Below, one piece after another: positions 51,262 through 61,706 of a DNA stretch of 64,000 nt. Numbering within the stretch: position 1 is the stretch's first letter; every line of letters begins with the position of its first letter. The translations under genes and the position numbers were made by a program. This DNA is from a bacterium (GTDB lineage Bacteria; Bacteroidota; Ignavibacteria; Kapaibacteriales; UBA7675): assembly GCA_030430495.1 (NCBI GenBank), contig JAUIKM010000010.1:1-64000 (forward strand), read 5' to 3'. The notes under the pieces are model-generated. The model did no database searches, had not been told where the DNA came from, and was given only the letters and a program-made list of their open reading frames with translations.

Positions 51262-54200
51262 TTATCTGCTGATAACCAGCGATTCACGCGCTACCTGTGT
51301 CGGCGTACGCAGCACAATCTGGTAAACGCCTGAAGCGAGGCCGCCGGCGTCGAGTTCGGCCTGCCATTCAGCACCTGGCACCAACTGCCCGGCGGCATTG
51401 TAGCCGACCGTTTCGTTCCACTCGGTGTGATACACCACGCGTCCTGCGACATCGTGAACCTCAAGCGTATGCGCGCCGGTTTCCACCGTTGCTATCTGCA
51501 CCTGCACATGGCCGTCGGCCGGGTTGGGCGAAATGCTCCTTATTCCGAACCCAACGCCGGAGCGCTGCAACAGACGCTGGCCGCCTGCTTCACAAACTCC
51601 AACCAAAGTCAGGCTGCCACCATCGGTCGTAGCGCCGACTCCTGGCCAATCGAGAGAAACGACCTCAATCGGCGTGCTGGTCATGTTGCCAAGCATGACA
51701 ATACCGGATACAGTAGCCAGGTTGACCGGACCATCACCAACATTCCAGGCCGGCGCTGTACCGCTGATCGTGACGTGACGCCACTCATCAACCGGATCAC
51801 CGCCGACGGAGGGCTCAAGCGAAGTCACCGACGTACAGTTGATACAGTCGCTCGATCCCAGCTGATTCGCCACGGTCAGGAACAAACGGGCATCAATGCG
51901 GATCGTCAGTTCAAACTGCCGCCCCGCTTCGTTGTCGGCCAGCAGCGAGAAGTTGTCATCCGGAATCATCGTGATCGGGATGCGGAAATCGCGGTCGTGC
52001 ACATCACCTTCGAGTTCGGGAAGGTCAATCTCAACCGTCGTTGAACCGTTGAAACCGCTCACGACGACCGACGCCGGATCGCAAGGCGGATCATACACCA
52101 GCTCAAGTGAACCGGACTGCAACTCCTGCAGGCCGGGTTTGTTAAAGCGCACCTGCACAACAATACTTCCTCCCGGAGCGATCGTCTGCCCGGCCGGAGG
52201 CGTCAGAACTTCAAACGGCAGCGGCACGGTGATATCATCGAGATCCGCAGCAATCGAGCCGGTGTTTGTTATCGTCACGTCGAGAACGTTGTTCACACCA
52301 TCAAATTCTACATCGCTCAGCGTGCCGAAGTCGACCGGGTCGGGATTGAACGACCATGTCACTGTTTCTTTCGCACCAAGCAGTGGAATCGGCTCGGAGG
52401 CGTTTGCCGCATTACCGCCAAAGGTGATTTCGGCCGATTGCGGGCCAAATGCCGGCGGGTCAAAAATAATCGGGATGTTGACGCTGCCGCTCGGCGGCAC
52501 CACCACCGGGAAAGTGAAGCTGGGGTCAACGCTGAAACCGTGGGCACCGGCCGAAATCACCGGATTGTCAAGTTCCAGATCGCTGCTGCCGATGTTTGTG
52601 ATGACCAGGTCCTGCGTAATCGGATCGTCATCGGCGCAAATGATCGGCCCGATTTCAAAATCGTCGGCCAGGATTGTTGCGTCCCCAGCCAGCCCCAAAC
52701 ACGTCAGGTTGGAAGTGTAAACGCAATCGCCGTACTCAAAGAACACCAGGACTTCGCCATTGGCGCCTTCGCCTTCCGGCGTACATTGAATCGTCAGGTC
52801 GTAACAGTCGTCCGGCTGCAATGTGACGGGGTTGGGTGACGTGATACTGAACATACCCACGCCGGCGCCCGTCAACCTGATATTGAGTTCAATCTCAAAA
52901 CCTTTGTCATTGCAAAAGATGTCCTGGAACGTCGTTGCACCCGTAACGCCGGGTTCAAATGGGCCGACTTCGATATTGGGGTCCGGTGCGTCTTCGACCC
53001 TGCATGGAACTATGCCGTTGCCTTGCAGGACAAAGGTTTTTTCATCGCCACAGTCGGTCACCAGAATCAGGTCTGCTGTATGAAGTCGTTCGGCAGAGGG
53101 CGTGAAAAACATCTCAAGATTGACCGCATTATTTAGATCTCCCGGCTGCAATGCAGCGGCGTCGGGAGCAGGAATTCCATCCACGCGGAAATCGGCGGCA
53201 TCTGCACCTTCAATTCTCCATTCGGCAATGTGCATCGGCCAGGTTCCGGAATTGAACAAACGCGGGAACTGTTGTCCGGACTGCGCAACCGGAACGTCGC
53301 CGAAATCCACAGGCGCACGGGGCTCAAGTTCAGGCTCCGGCGCATCGACTGTGAAGGCTTCAGAGATGTCTTCACCTTCTGTATATGACCGCAATTTGGC
53401 CACAAACATGTCGCCGCGACCAAGCTGGCCGAGTCGGAAACTGCCAAAAAGCGGTCGGCCGACACCGACACCCGCGGCATCGATGGCGTGGTTGCCACCG
53501 ACGACAACACCGTTACTGCCATCCACGGCTACATTGACTGGAATATCGTCTCGCGAGCCGCCGGCCGAGTTGGCCCAGACGACCTCACCGCTAGTGTTGT
53601 ACCGCACCACAAAGGTTTCCGCCGGCGAGGCTTCGTCGTATTCGGAATTGTTCGAAAGCGAAGTTTCTCCGCCTGCGGCATTTTCCAACACCAGCCTGCG
53701 ACCGCGGTAAACACCGGTTACATAACAGTCGCCGTTCAGATCGGTAGCCACGCCGAACGTCCGGTCATCGCGTGAGGCCGGATTCTGGCTGTACGCACGC
53801 GTCGCCCAGTCGATGTTGCCGTTGTTCGCATCATCCAACTGTGCAACAAAGATATCCGTACCTCCGATGCTACCGAGTGTTTTGCTGCCGAATTGGGGCG
53901 TACCATTGTACGAGCCCGTTATGAAGATTTTTCCGCTGCTATTGACTGCCACATCGGCAATTTCAATTGACTGTCCGGCATCGAGCCCACGCGCCCATAC
54001 GAGGGTTGCATTGTTGTCGTAGCGTGCCACAAACGGCCCGCGCGGAACGTTGGTTCCGCCAAAGTTCGCGCCGGATGTAACATTAACCGAACCGACAATC
54101 ACCACGCCCTCGTCAACGGTCACAGCCAAAGCCGAAGGAACGACGCCCTCAACTTCAATGGCCGAGGAATTTGTTTCGGCGAACTCCCAGATCGGGTTCA

Positions 54201-56343
54201 GGTCGCGGTCGTATTGCTCAACAAACAAGCCATCGTCAAGGCCCACCTGACTGCTCTTGGCAACACCGAGCACAAAGGCATTGCCGGTACCGATCGCAGC
54301 TTTAACATCGATATAACTTTCGACGACGTTGGAAACCATCGGCCCACGCACGGCGTTCGGTACAACCTGAAAATTGCCGCCGTCGATGAATCGAATTGTC
54401 GGCTGGTCGTTGGTAGCCGATCCGGCGACATTGTTCCCGATGATATACAATCCATTGTTAGATGCGGCAACTTCAACGACGTCAAGGTCAACGCGGCCCA
54501 GGCCCTGAATGATTGCACGGCTTTCCACCACTCGGTCCAGCGTTCCGTCACCAAAGTATCGTGCGGCAAAAAAGCCACCGTCCACATCGCCGCCGCCTTC
54601 GCTGTCGCCGAATTCAACAAAACCCGTCACCGAACCGCCAGTGTAGATGTTGCCGGCAGCATCGACGCTGACGCCGATAAGCTTGTCTTCAGCAGCTCCA
54701 CCTTCGTCTTTGGCCCAATCCCAGTCGGCAAACACACCTGTGGCTTCCGCGCGCACTTCGTATTGCACGCCGCCCTGCGTCTGCGGCGGGTTCGTCCAAA
54801 GGTAAAAGCCGTTAGCGGCCTGATCGGTGATTGCAATCCAGGGATCAGAAGAGCCGGCTACGCGATACGAAAGCGTCATTCGCCGTTCGATCGGCGTGGT
54901 AAACCAGGTTATTTCAACGCCGTCACAGCGCGAATTCGTGGGCGGCACTTCCACGAGCACCGTCGTACCGCCGTCGCGTGCGCCGCCGCCCCACAAGGTC
55001 ACGGCCCGAATGTCGCAGGGCTCGCTTGTAAACAGAACACGCGATACCAGAAAGTTGCGATTGTCGTCCTGCGTAAACTCCACCGTGATTTCGACCTCAG
55101 CTTTCGGTGGCAGGTCGCCGTCACCTGCCAGAAAGTCGGCCAGGGTTTGCGGTGCCGCACCGTTGACGCTGATACCAGTGATCACATAGTTGGGAAGCGG
55201 CGGGTCGAGTTGAATATCTGTCACTGTATGACGGCCGCGAGGGTTGTCGCCTATCGTGACTTTGAATGTGCGTTCGATTGGTTGTCCCGGATCGGGATTG
55301 CCAAAGGACAAAACAGATGGAGCCACCGTACTACGCGCAATTGCAACGGCCGCATCCGGACGATACTTGACCTCGTCGACGACGTCATAAGGAATGTATC
55401 GCACAACAACCTCGCGGTCGACATCTTCACAGCCTACCTCGGATTGCCAGGTAATCGAGCAGGGCAGTTTGCCCTGAATCGTTTCCGCAATCTGCGAGTA
55501 CATCGCGCGAATTTCTTCGTCCCTTGTCACCTGTTCGTAAATGGTGCCATTCACGGCTTCCGTCAGTGTTCGCAGGGAATCGCCCATCGTGAATCCCATG
55601 GCAATCGAGATGAGCTCGATGTCATAATTCCAGATCGTATCGATCAGAGGAAAGGGCTCAAAACACGGCTCTCTAAGCTCATCCCGACAAGCACCGTCAG
55701 TCAACAGTACTATGTATCGCTTCACATCCACGGGAGGGATCCCCCTGCGCGGAGGTCGACTTTTCAAAAGGTTTATCGATCCATAGCGTGCGTCATTTAA
55801 AGCCGCTTCATAGTTCGTACCAATTACACCGTCCGGAACCACTTCCAAGTCATTGATGACATTGCGAAGCTTCAACTCATTGCTCGTAAAGTCCTGCAAC
55901 AGTACTGCATCCTTCGCAAAAGCCGTGACTGCGACTTCCGCCAACCCAGGATCGAGCGATGGCTTAAGCCTGTCAATAAATGCAAGGGCTCCCTTCTGAA
56001 GCAGTTGAATACGGAGTTCGTCAGTTTCATTGAAGGTGTCGTTCATCGAGACGCTGACGTCATTCACCAACACCACGTCGATTGGCGTCGGCGCCGGATC
56101 CGGCGGACAATCCCGACCGGTAATAAGAACCGGCTGACCGTTTTCGGTGATTTCAAACTCACTGATATCGACGCCGCGCAGTGAATTGCCGTTTTCGTCG
56201 GTGACCAGATACTCGGCGCGCATCGTCGGCCAGTTGGAGTCGTCGACGTTCAGAATCTGGAATTCGTTCTGTGCATAGAGTCCCTGAGCTGTCAGCACGT
56301 AGACCAGCCCAAAGAGCAGGAAAGAGCGGGCACAAATTTGCAT
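51262..56343 (-). CDS. Large secreted protein: N-terminal VWA domain, SBBP-like beta-propeller, Ig/ASH-like repeats, T9SS sorting domain
   Basis: PIDVVLVNDVSVSMND (MIDAS) ... YIVLLTDGA; repeats like KLIGVSVDAAGNIYTGGSVTG; C-term SISPNPADGHVQVQIATVETGAHTLEVHDVAGRVV. Start MQICARSFLLFG at 56343. Confidence 0.85.
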   Translation of the reverse strand: MQICARSFLLFGLVYVLTAQGLYAQNEFQILNVDDSNWPTMRAEYLVTDENGNSLRGVDISEFEITENGQPVLITGRDCPPDPAPTPIDVVLVNDVSVSMNDTFNETDELRIQLLQKGALAFIDRLKPSLDPGLAEVAVTAFAKDAVLLQDFTSNELKLRNVINDLEVVPDGVIGTNYEAALNDARYGSINLLKSRPPRRGIPPVDVKRYIVLLTDGACRDELREPCFEPFPLIDTIWNYDIELISIAMGFTMGDSLRTLTEAVNGTIYEQVTRDEEIRAMYSQIAETIQGKLPCSITWQSEVGCEDVDREVVVRYIPYDVVDEVKYRPDAAVAIARSTVAPSVLSFGNPDPGQPIERTFKVTIGDNPRGRHTVTDIQLDPPLPNYVITGISVNGAAPQTLADFLAGDGDLPPKAEVEITVEFTQDDNRNFLVSRVLFTSEPCDIRAVTLWGGGARDGGTTVLVEVPPTNSRCDGVEITWFTTPIERRMTLSYRVAGSSDPWIAITDQAANGFYLWTNPPQTQGGVQYEVRAEATGVFADWDWAKDEGGAAEDKLIGVSVDAAGNIYTGGSVTGFVEFGDSEGGGDVDGGFFAARYFGDGTLDRVVESRAIIQGLGRVDLDVVEVAASNNGLYIIGNNVAGSATNDQPTIRFIDGGNFQVVPNAVRGPMVSNVVESYIDVKAAIGTGNAFVLGVAKSSQVGLDDGLFVEQYDRDLNPIWEFAETNSSAIEVEGVVPSALAVTVDEGVVIVGSVNVTSGANFGGTNVPRGPFVARYDNNATLVWARGLDAGQSIEIADVAVNSSGKIFITGSYNGTPQFGSKTLGSIGGTDIFVAQLDDANNGNIDWATRAYSQNPASRDDRTFGVATDLNGDCYVTGVYRGRRLVLENAAGGETSLSNNSEYDEASPAETFVVRYNTSGEVVWANSAGGSRDDIPVNVAVDGSNGVVVGGNHAIDAAGVGVGRPLFGSFRLGQLGRGDMFVAKLRSYTEGEDISEAFTVDAPEPELEPRAPVDFGDVPVAQSGQQFPRLFNSGTWPMHIAEWRIEGADAADFRVDGIPAPDAAALQPGDLNNAVNLEMFFTPSAERLHTADLILVTDCGDEKTFVLQGNGIVPCRVEDAPDPNIEVGPFEPGVTGATTFQDIFCNDKGFEIELNIRLTGAGVGMFSITSPNPVTLQPDDCYDLTIQCTPEGEGANGEVLVFFEYGDCVYTSNLTCLGLAGDATILADDFEIGPIICADDDPITQDLVITNIGSSDLELDNPVISAGAHGFSVDPSFTFPVVVPPSGSVNIPIIFDPPAFGPQSAEITFGGNAANASEPIPLLGAKETVTWSFNPDPVDFGTLSDVEFDGVNNVLDVTITNTGSIAADLDDITVPLPFEVLTPPAGQTIAPGGSIVVQVRFNKPGLQELQSGSLELVYDPPCDPASVVVSGFNGSTTVEIDLPELEGDVHDRDFRIPITMIPDDNFSLLADNEAGRQFELTIRIDARLFLTVANQLGSSDCINCTSVTSLEPSVGGDPVDEWRHVTISGTAPAWNVGDGPVNLATVSGIVMLGNMTSTPIEVVSLDWPGVGATTDGGSLTLVGVCEAGGQRLLQRSGVGFGIRSISPNPADGHVQVQIATVETGAHTLEVHDVAGRVVYHTEWNETVGYNAAGQLVPGAEWQAELDAGGLASGVYQIVLRTPTQVARESLVISR

Positions 56344-56784
56344 ATGGATTCGGGGATTGAGGTTGTATTGTTTAGCCAATATAATTTCGAATGTAGAGGA
56401 GGCTCCGCACGTGTGGCTGATCCGGTCGAAGGCAGGTCGCCTGCCCCGGGATGCACTGCGTTAACCGGTCCGGTAAAAATCCCATAATAATATGAAAATT
56501 TCCGCAGTTGCCGCGCACAATCAACGGCAAGTTGAGCACACACGACACGGCCGGCGGCGCTGAAAAAAACGCCCGGTGCGTTCGGATGCCCTGCCGAGAA
56601 AGGATCAGGGCGAACCCTTTTGGATTGATATTTCGGGAATATTGTTTATCAGGTCCGCACCACCTGCAAGAGACACGGGGATTTTGCAATCGTCACAGCT
56701 GCCGCCGGCGCCGTTCTGCAACGCAGGGCGGCGGACAAAAAGACCTGTGATCGGAAGGTGGAAAGCAGTGGAAGCGCGGGGAAA

Positions 56785-57390
56785 TCACAAGTGGCTTCGG
56801 CCCAGAGCGGCAGGATCGTCCAGCGCCTTGCCGGCGGCACATAACGGACAGTCCTCGGCGGCCCAGGTGTTGCGCTCGGTGCGAACAACACTGATCTGAC
56901 GAGCGCCGAGCATCGTACCTTCTCCCGAGACATCGAACATCGTCGAAGTTCCGATCAGACGCGCGTCGTTCTGCAGAATGCGGCGGCCCAGCGCGCGCAG
57001 GTGCGGGTACTCGGAGGTGCGAATGGTGTCCACCAACATAATGCGATCGCCGGCATGCATTGAGAATCCCTCGCGCAATTCGAAGTCCGCCGCGGGGTCG
57101 CCGAGTTCCGAGACGCTGTACACGATACGCGCTTCCAGTTGTCGCGCAATTTCGGCGGCAAACAGGATTGCACCGGCCTCGGCGGCCACCACGAGTTGCA
57201 CATCCATGTCCCAGTAGTGTTTGACGATTTCGTAGGCCGCCTTGCGGCAGTACGGCGGGAATTGCAGGATCTTGACCGGACGTAGCAGCATGTCGGTGTG
57301 GCGGCCGTCCGCCATGACGTAGTGCCCCGCGGCCATCGCGCCGCTGGATTCCAGAAGGTCTTCAATTTTCCCGGCCATGCAGTGCTCCAC
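56785..57390 (-). CDS. PyrE-like phosphoribosyltransferase family protein with divergent active-site motifs
   Basis: LLESSGAMAAGHYVMADGRHTDMLLRPVKIL ... VVAAEAGAILFAAEIARQLEARIVYS ... DRIMLVDTIRTSEYPHLRALGRRI ... CPLCAAGKAL. Confidence 0.75.
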   Translation of the reverse strand: MEHCMAGKIEDLLESSGAMAAGHYVMADGRHTDMLLRPVKILQFPPYCRKAAYEIVKHYWDMDVQLVVAAEAGAILFAAEIARQLEARIVYSVSELGDPAADFELREGFSMHAGDRIMLVDTIRTSEYPHLRALGRRILQNDARLIGTSTMFDVSGEGTMLGARQISVVRTERNTWAAEDCPLCAAGKALDDPAALGRSHL

Positions 57391-57446
57391 GTGCGGAGGT
57401 TAACAAAAGAGGCCGTCCCGGATTTGTCGGAACGAGTGAAAAGACA

Positions 57447-57476
57447 AACGCCCGCGAAACGAATTCCGCGGGCGTT
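57447..57476 (-). terminator. Hairpin downstream of dnaK
   Basis: aacgcccgcg / cgcgggcgtt 10-bp arms. Confidence 0.5.
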
Positions 57477-57503
57477 GTCAATGATGCGTCTGTCGCCGAA
57501 GTG

Positions 57504-59432
57504 TTACTTCTTTTCTTCTTCGTCGACAATCGTGTAATCGGCTTCTTCCACGTTGCCGTCGCCGCCGGCAGAAGCGGTTTCGCCGTCGGGAGCTGCACCG
57601 GCTTCGCCTTGCGGCGCGCCTTGAGCGCCGGTGGCGTCGTACATGTGCTTGGACGCTTCAGCCCAGGCGTTGTTGAGATCGTCGATTTTCGCGCGAATCT
57701 CGTCGTTGCCGCCGCCCTTGATGGCTTCCTGCAAGGCAGATTTGGCCGTGTCGATTTTGCCCTTCAGCTCCGGCGTCAGTTTGTCGCCGAATTCACCGAG
57801 CTGTTTGTCCGTCTGGAAGATGAGGTTGTCGGCCTCGTTCTTCGTCTGAACTTCATCTTTGCGCTTTTTGTCGTTGTCCGCGTTTTCCTGCGCTTCGCGC
57901 TTGATGCGCTCGATTTCAGCGTCGGAAAGACCGCTCGACGACGTGATGCGGATGCTCTGCTCTTTGCCGGAAGCCTTGTCCCTGGCGCTGACATTCAGGA
58001 TGCCGTTGGCGTCCAGATCAAAGGAGACCTCAACCTGCGGTATGCCGCGCGGCGCCGGCGGAATGCCGTCCAGGTGAAACTTGCCGAGCGTGCGGTTGTC
58101 CGCCGCCATCGGGCGTTCGCCCTGGAGAATGTGGATTTCCACCGAAGGCTGGTTGTCGCTGGCCGTCGAGAAGGTTTCCTTCTTGTTCGTCGGGATCGTC
58201 GTGTTCGACGGGATCATCGGCGTCATGACGCCGCCCAGCGTTTCAATGCCGAGCGTCAGCGGGGTGACGTCGAGCAGCAGCACGTCTTTGATGTCGCCCG
58301 AGAGCACGGCGCCCTGAACCGCCGCACCGATGGCCACAACTTCATCGGGGTTGACGCTGCGCGCCGGATCTTTGCCGAAGAAGTTTTTGACCAGTTGCTG
58401 GATTTTCGGGATGCGCGTCGAACCGCCGACGAGGATCACCTCGTCGATGTCGTTCGGCGAGAGTTTCGCGTCGTTCATCGCCGTTTCGCAGGGTTTGAGC
58501 GTGCGGGCAAAGAGGTCTTCGCACAGCGCCTCAAATTTGGCGCGCGTCACTTTGACGTTCAAGTGCTTGGGACCGTCCTGCGTCGCCGTGACGAAGGGCA
58601 GGTTGACTTCGGTCTCGAGTTTCATCGAGAGGTCGATCTTGGCTTTCTCCGCCGCTTCGCGCAGACGCTGCAGAGCCATTTTGTCCTTGCGCAGGTCAAC
58701 GCCGTCGGACTTCTGGAACTCGTCGGCCAGGTGGTTGATCAGCACGCGGTCAAAGTTGTCGCCGCCCAGGTGTGTGTCGCCGTTGGTCGACTTCACCTCA
58801 AACACGCCGTCGCCGATTTCCAGAATCGAAATATCGAAGGTACCGCCGCCGAGGTCATAGACCGCAACAGTCAGGTTTTTGTCCTTTTTATCCATGCCGT
58901 ACGCCAGCGCGGCGGCCGTCGGCTCGTTGATGATGCGGCGCACGTTCAGGCCCGCAATTTCACCGGCGGTTTTAGTCGCCTGCCGCTGGGCGTCGTTGAA
59001 ATACGCGGGCACGGTGATCACCGCTTCCGAGACTTTCTGACCCAGGTAGTCCTCGGCGGTCTGCTTCATTTTCTGCAGAATCATGGCCGAGAGTTCTTCC
59101 GGCGAATAGGAGCGGTCGTCGATTTTGATGCGGACGGCCGTACCGTCGCTTGACGATTCCACTTTATAGGGAAAGTGTTCCGCTTCCTTGCTGACTTCGT
59201 CCCAGCGATGCCCCATGAAACGCTTGACCGAATAGATCGTGTTCGTGGGGTTCGTAATGGCCTGACGTTTGGCCGTTTCACCAACCAGTCGATCGCCGTC
59301 CTTTGTAAAACCGATCACGGAGGGCGTCGTACGGCCGCCTTCGCTGTTGGCAATGACGTTCTGGCTGGCGCCTTCCATCACGGCTACTACGGAGTTGGTC
59401 GTCCCGAGGTCGATTCCAATAATTTTACCCAT
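57504..59432 (-). CDS. dnaK: Chaperone protein DnaK (Hsp70)
   Basis: [21 protein letters not shown] ... [23 protein letters not shown]; start trimmed from ORF at 59651. Confidence 0.98.
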   Translation of the reverse strand: MGKIIGIDLGTTNSVVAVMEGASQNVIANSEGGRTTPSVIGFTKDGDRLVGETAKRQAITNPTNTIYSVKRFMGHRWDEVSKEAEHFPYKVESSSDGTAVRIKIDDRSYSPEELSAMILQKMKQTAEDYLGQKVSEAVITVPAYFNDAQRQATKTAGEIAGLNVRRIINEPTAAALAYGMDKKDKNLTVAVYDLGGGTFDISILEIGDGVFEVKSTNGDTHLGGDNFDRVLINHLADEFQKSDGVDLRKDKMALQRLREAAEKAKIDLSMKLETEVNLPFVTATQDGPKHLNVKVTRAKFEALCEDLFARTLKPCETAMNDAKLSPNDIDEVILVGGSTRIPKIQQLVKNFFGKDPARSVNPDEVVAIGAAVQGAVLSGDIKDVLLLDVTPLTLGIETLGGVMTPMIPSNTTIPTNKKETFSTASDNQPSVEIHILQGERPMAADNRTLGKFHLDGIPPAPRGIPQVEVSFDLDANGILNVSARDKASGKEQSIRITSSSGLSDAEIERIKREAQENADNDKKRKDEVQTKNEADNLIFQTDKQLGEFGDKLTPELKGKIDTAKSALQEAIKGGGNDEIRAKIDDLNNAWAEASKHMYDATGAQGAPQGEAGAAPDGETASAGGDGNVEEADYTIVDEEEKK

Positions 59433-59895
59433 GTTTTTTCCTCTCTGTTTGAGTATTCCGTTCAATCTATTTTGCTGATTTTCTCTGCTTGTTCCGGCGG
59501 AGCTTTCCGGCTGCGCCGCATGCGGTTTGAGGTCCGCGAATGCCGCCTTCCGCGTCAGAGGCCGGGATGCTGCCGGCGAGTGCGGAACGGGGTCCGCGCT
59601 CCTATGTGCAATCTCCATGCCAAATGCTTTTGCGCCACTTTTTTGCGTCAATCAGGCAGATTGCGGGCAGATTCTCTGACATATCAGGTCAAATTCGGAG
59701 TGCGCCTCAAATGTGGCAGACCTGACTATATGACAGTTCGGCACATAAAACGGGCCAAACAAGAGGGGCTTTGGAGGACGCGGCAAGCTGCGGGCAATTC
59801 AGGCAGAGGGTGAACGTGGTCATGGTTTTTGATGCGGCATTTGCCCATATTGGCCGACCGGAACGACACTGCTAACAACCATAGAGAGAATGACC

Positions 59896-60375
59896 ATGTT
59901 TAAAGTACGCGAAATTCTGGTGCCCGTCGATTTTTCGGCTCACTCCCACAAAGCACTCAACTACGCACTGGAGTTGGCGCTGAACAACGACGCCCGGCTG
60001 CATATCATTCACGTGATTGAGCCGCCGGTTTATCCGGCCACGTGGAGCTACGCCCAGGTGGGGCTGGTGGAGTCCGAAAAGGAATTGTGCGAAGCGGCGG
60101 AACGCGAACTGGAAGAACTCCGCCAAAAGTACTGCGATCGCTGCCCGAATATCGTGACCAAGACGATCGTGGGCCAGAGCGCGGCGGACGAGATAAACCA
60201 CTACGCCGCCGAACACAAGATCGATATGATCAGCATCGCCACGCATGGACGCCGCGGGCTGGAGCGTTTTTTGTTCGGATCAACGACGGAACGCGTGCTG
60301 CGCACCGCCCCCTGCCCTGTTCTGGCCGTGCGTACACCGCTGCACCACAGCGAGCAGGACAAGTCCGCAGACTGA
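59896..60375 (+). CDS. Universal stress protein (UspA family), ATP-binding type motif
   Basis: REILVPVDFSAHSHKALNYALELAL ... ATHGRRGLERFLFGSTTERVLRTAPCPVLAVR (G2xG9xGS). Confidence 0.92.
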   Translation: MFKVREILVPVDFSAHSHKALNYALELALNNDARLHIIHVIEPPVYPATWSYAQVGLVESEKELCEAAERELEELRQKYCDRCPNIVTKTIVGQSAADEINHYAAEHKIDMISIATHGRRGLERFLFGSTTERVLRTAPCPVLAVRTPLHHSEQDKSAD

Positions 60376-60533
60376 GATTCCGGCGCAGGCAATTGAGCAA
60401 CACCCAGGTGCAAAACCCGTCCAACGGGCAGTCAAAAATGCGCCAGATATTGGGCGGACGGCAACAGGTTGTATTTTGCCTGTGCCTTTACGCATGTAAG
60501 CGGGCGATTTTTCCAGAATGAGGGACTGAGTAC

Positions 60534-61568
60534 ATGGCATTCCGGGTCAACAAACTTGTTACGATCGAACGACACATAAGCGAGCAGCAGGAGCTGCATT
60601 CCTCCGCCACGGGCAGTTTCTCACGCATGATGCGGGACCTGCTGCTGGCCCTGAGGATTATCTCCCGCGAGGTGCGGCGGGCGGGTTTCAACGACATCCT
60701 GGGCGTAACGGAATCGCAGAACGTTCACGGCGAGCAGGTCAAAAAGCTGGACGAGTTTGCCAACGAGACGATCATCCGCGCGATGGATCACGGCGGTCAC
60801 CTGTGTGCAATGGCGTCGGAGGAGTCGGAAGGCCTGATTGAGATACCGGAGGAATACGAACGCGGCAACTACGTGCTGTTGTTTGACCCGCTGGACGGCT
60901 CGTCGAATATCGACGTCAACGTGACGATCGGCACGATCTTTTCGATTTTCCGGCGGGTGACGCCGGACCGCGTCGGCAACGGTCACGAGGACGACTTTCT
61001 GCAGCCGGGCAATCGCCAGGTGGCGGCCGGTTATGCGCTTTACGGTTCGAGCACCTGTCTGGTGTACACCACGGGCCAGGGCGTCAACATGTTCACCTAC
61101 GACCCGACGGTGGGCGAATTTTTCCTGACGCAGGAGAACCTGCAGATGCCGGACCGCCACAATTCGTACAGCATCAACGAAGGCAACTACCACAAGTGGA
61201 ACGACGAGTTGCGCCGCTACATCGACTTCGTGAAAGATCCGTCTTACGGCCACGCGTCGTACAGCCTGCGCTACATCGGCACGGCGGTGGCGGACATTCA
61301 CCGCATCCTGCAGCACGGCGGCATCTTTATGTATCCCGGCGACAAAAAAAATCCGAACGGCAAACTGCGGCTTATGTACGAGATCAACCCGCTGGCGCTG
61401 TTGATAGAACAAGCCGGCGGCCGCGCGACGGACGGCAAGAACCGCGTGCTGGACCTGAATCCGGAAGACATCCACCAGACTGCGCCGGTGTTCATGGGCA
61501 GCAAGGCCAACGTCCTGGAAGCCGAAGCTTTCGTGCGCGGCGAGTTTCCCTCGCGGCCGGACAATTAA
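60534..61568 (+). CDS. fbp: Fructose-1,6-bisphosphatase class I
   Basis: LLFDPLDGSSNIDVNVTIGTIFSIF ... PGDKKNPNGKLRLMYEINPLALLIEQAGGRATDG. Confidence 0.96.
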   Translation: MAFRVNKLVTIERHISEQQELHSSATGSFSRMMRDLLLALRIISREVRRAGFNDILGVTESQNVHGEQVKKLDEFANETIIRAMDHGGHLCAMASEESEGLIEIPEEYERGNYVLLFDPLDGSSNIDVNVTIGTIFSIFRRVTPDRVGNGHEDDFLQPGNRQVAAGYALYGSSTCLVYTTGQGVNMFTYDPTVGEFFLTQENLQMPDRHNSYSINEGNYHKWNDELRRYIDFVKDPSYGHASYSLRYIGTAVADIHRILQHGGIFMYPGDKKNPNGKLRLMYEINPLALLIEQAGGRATDGKNRVLDLNPEDIHQTAPVFMGSKANVLEAEAFVRGEFPSRPDN

Positions 61569-61641
61569 CAAATTGGCCTGCGATTTTTCAGCCTGCCGTC
61601 GTTAAACCTGCACACAGCGTTTAACACGAGATCTTAAAACG

Positions 61642-61673
61642 ACACACGGCCCCGCCATGGCGGGGCCGTGTGT
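61642..61673. terminator. Perfect palindrome / bidirectional terminator between convergent genes
   Basis: ACACACGGCCCCGCCA|TGGCGGGGCCGTGTGT, 16-bp arms, between fbp (+) and the T9SS cargo gene (-). Confidence 0.75.
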
Positions 61674-61706
61674 GTTTAACCGATTGCGATATTGTTGGTT
61701 CGCGAC

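Noticed and set aside
54214-55800. 528-aa plus-strand ORF antisense to the VWA protein gene
   Set aside because: The minus frame has clear VWA, repeat and sorting-domain content; the plus frame is compositionally odd with no motifs.
57501-59153. 550-aa plus-strand ORF antisense to dnaK
   Set aside because: Common dnaK antisense ORF artefact.
59452-59890. CIRCE/heat-shock operator upstream of dnaK
   Set aside because: No TTAGCACTC-N9-GAGTGCTAA match; only a short imperfect repeat (atatcaggtc...gacctgactatat) of unclear meaning.
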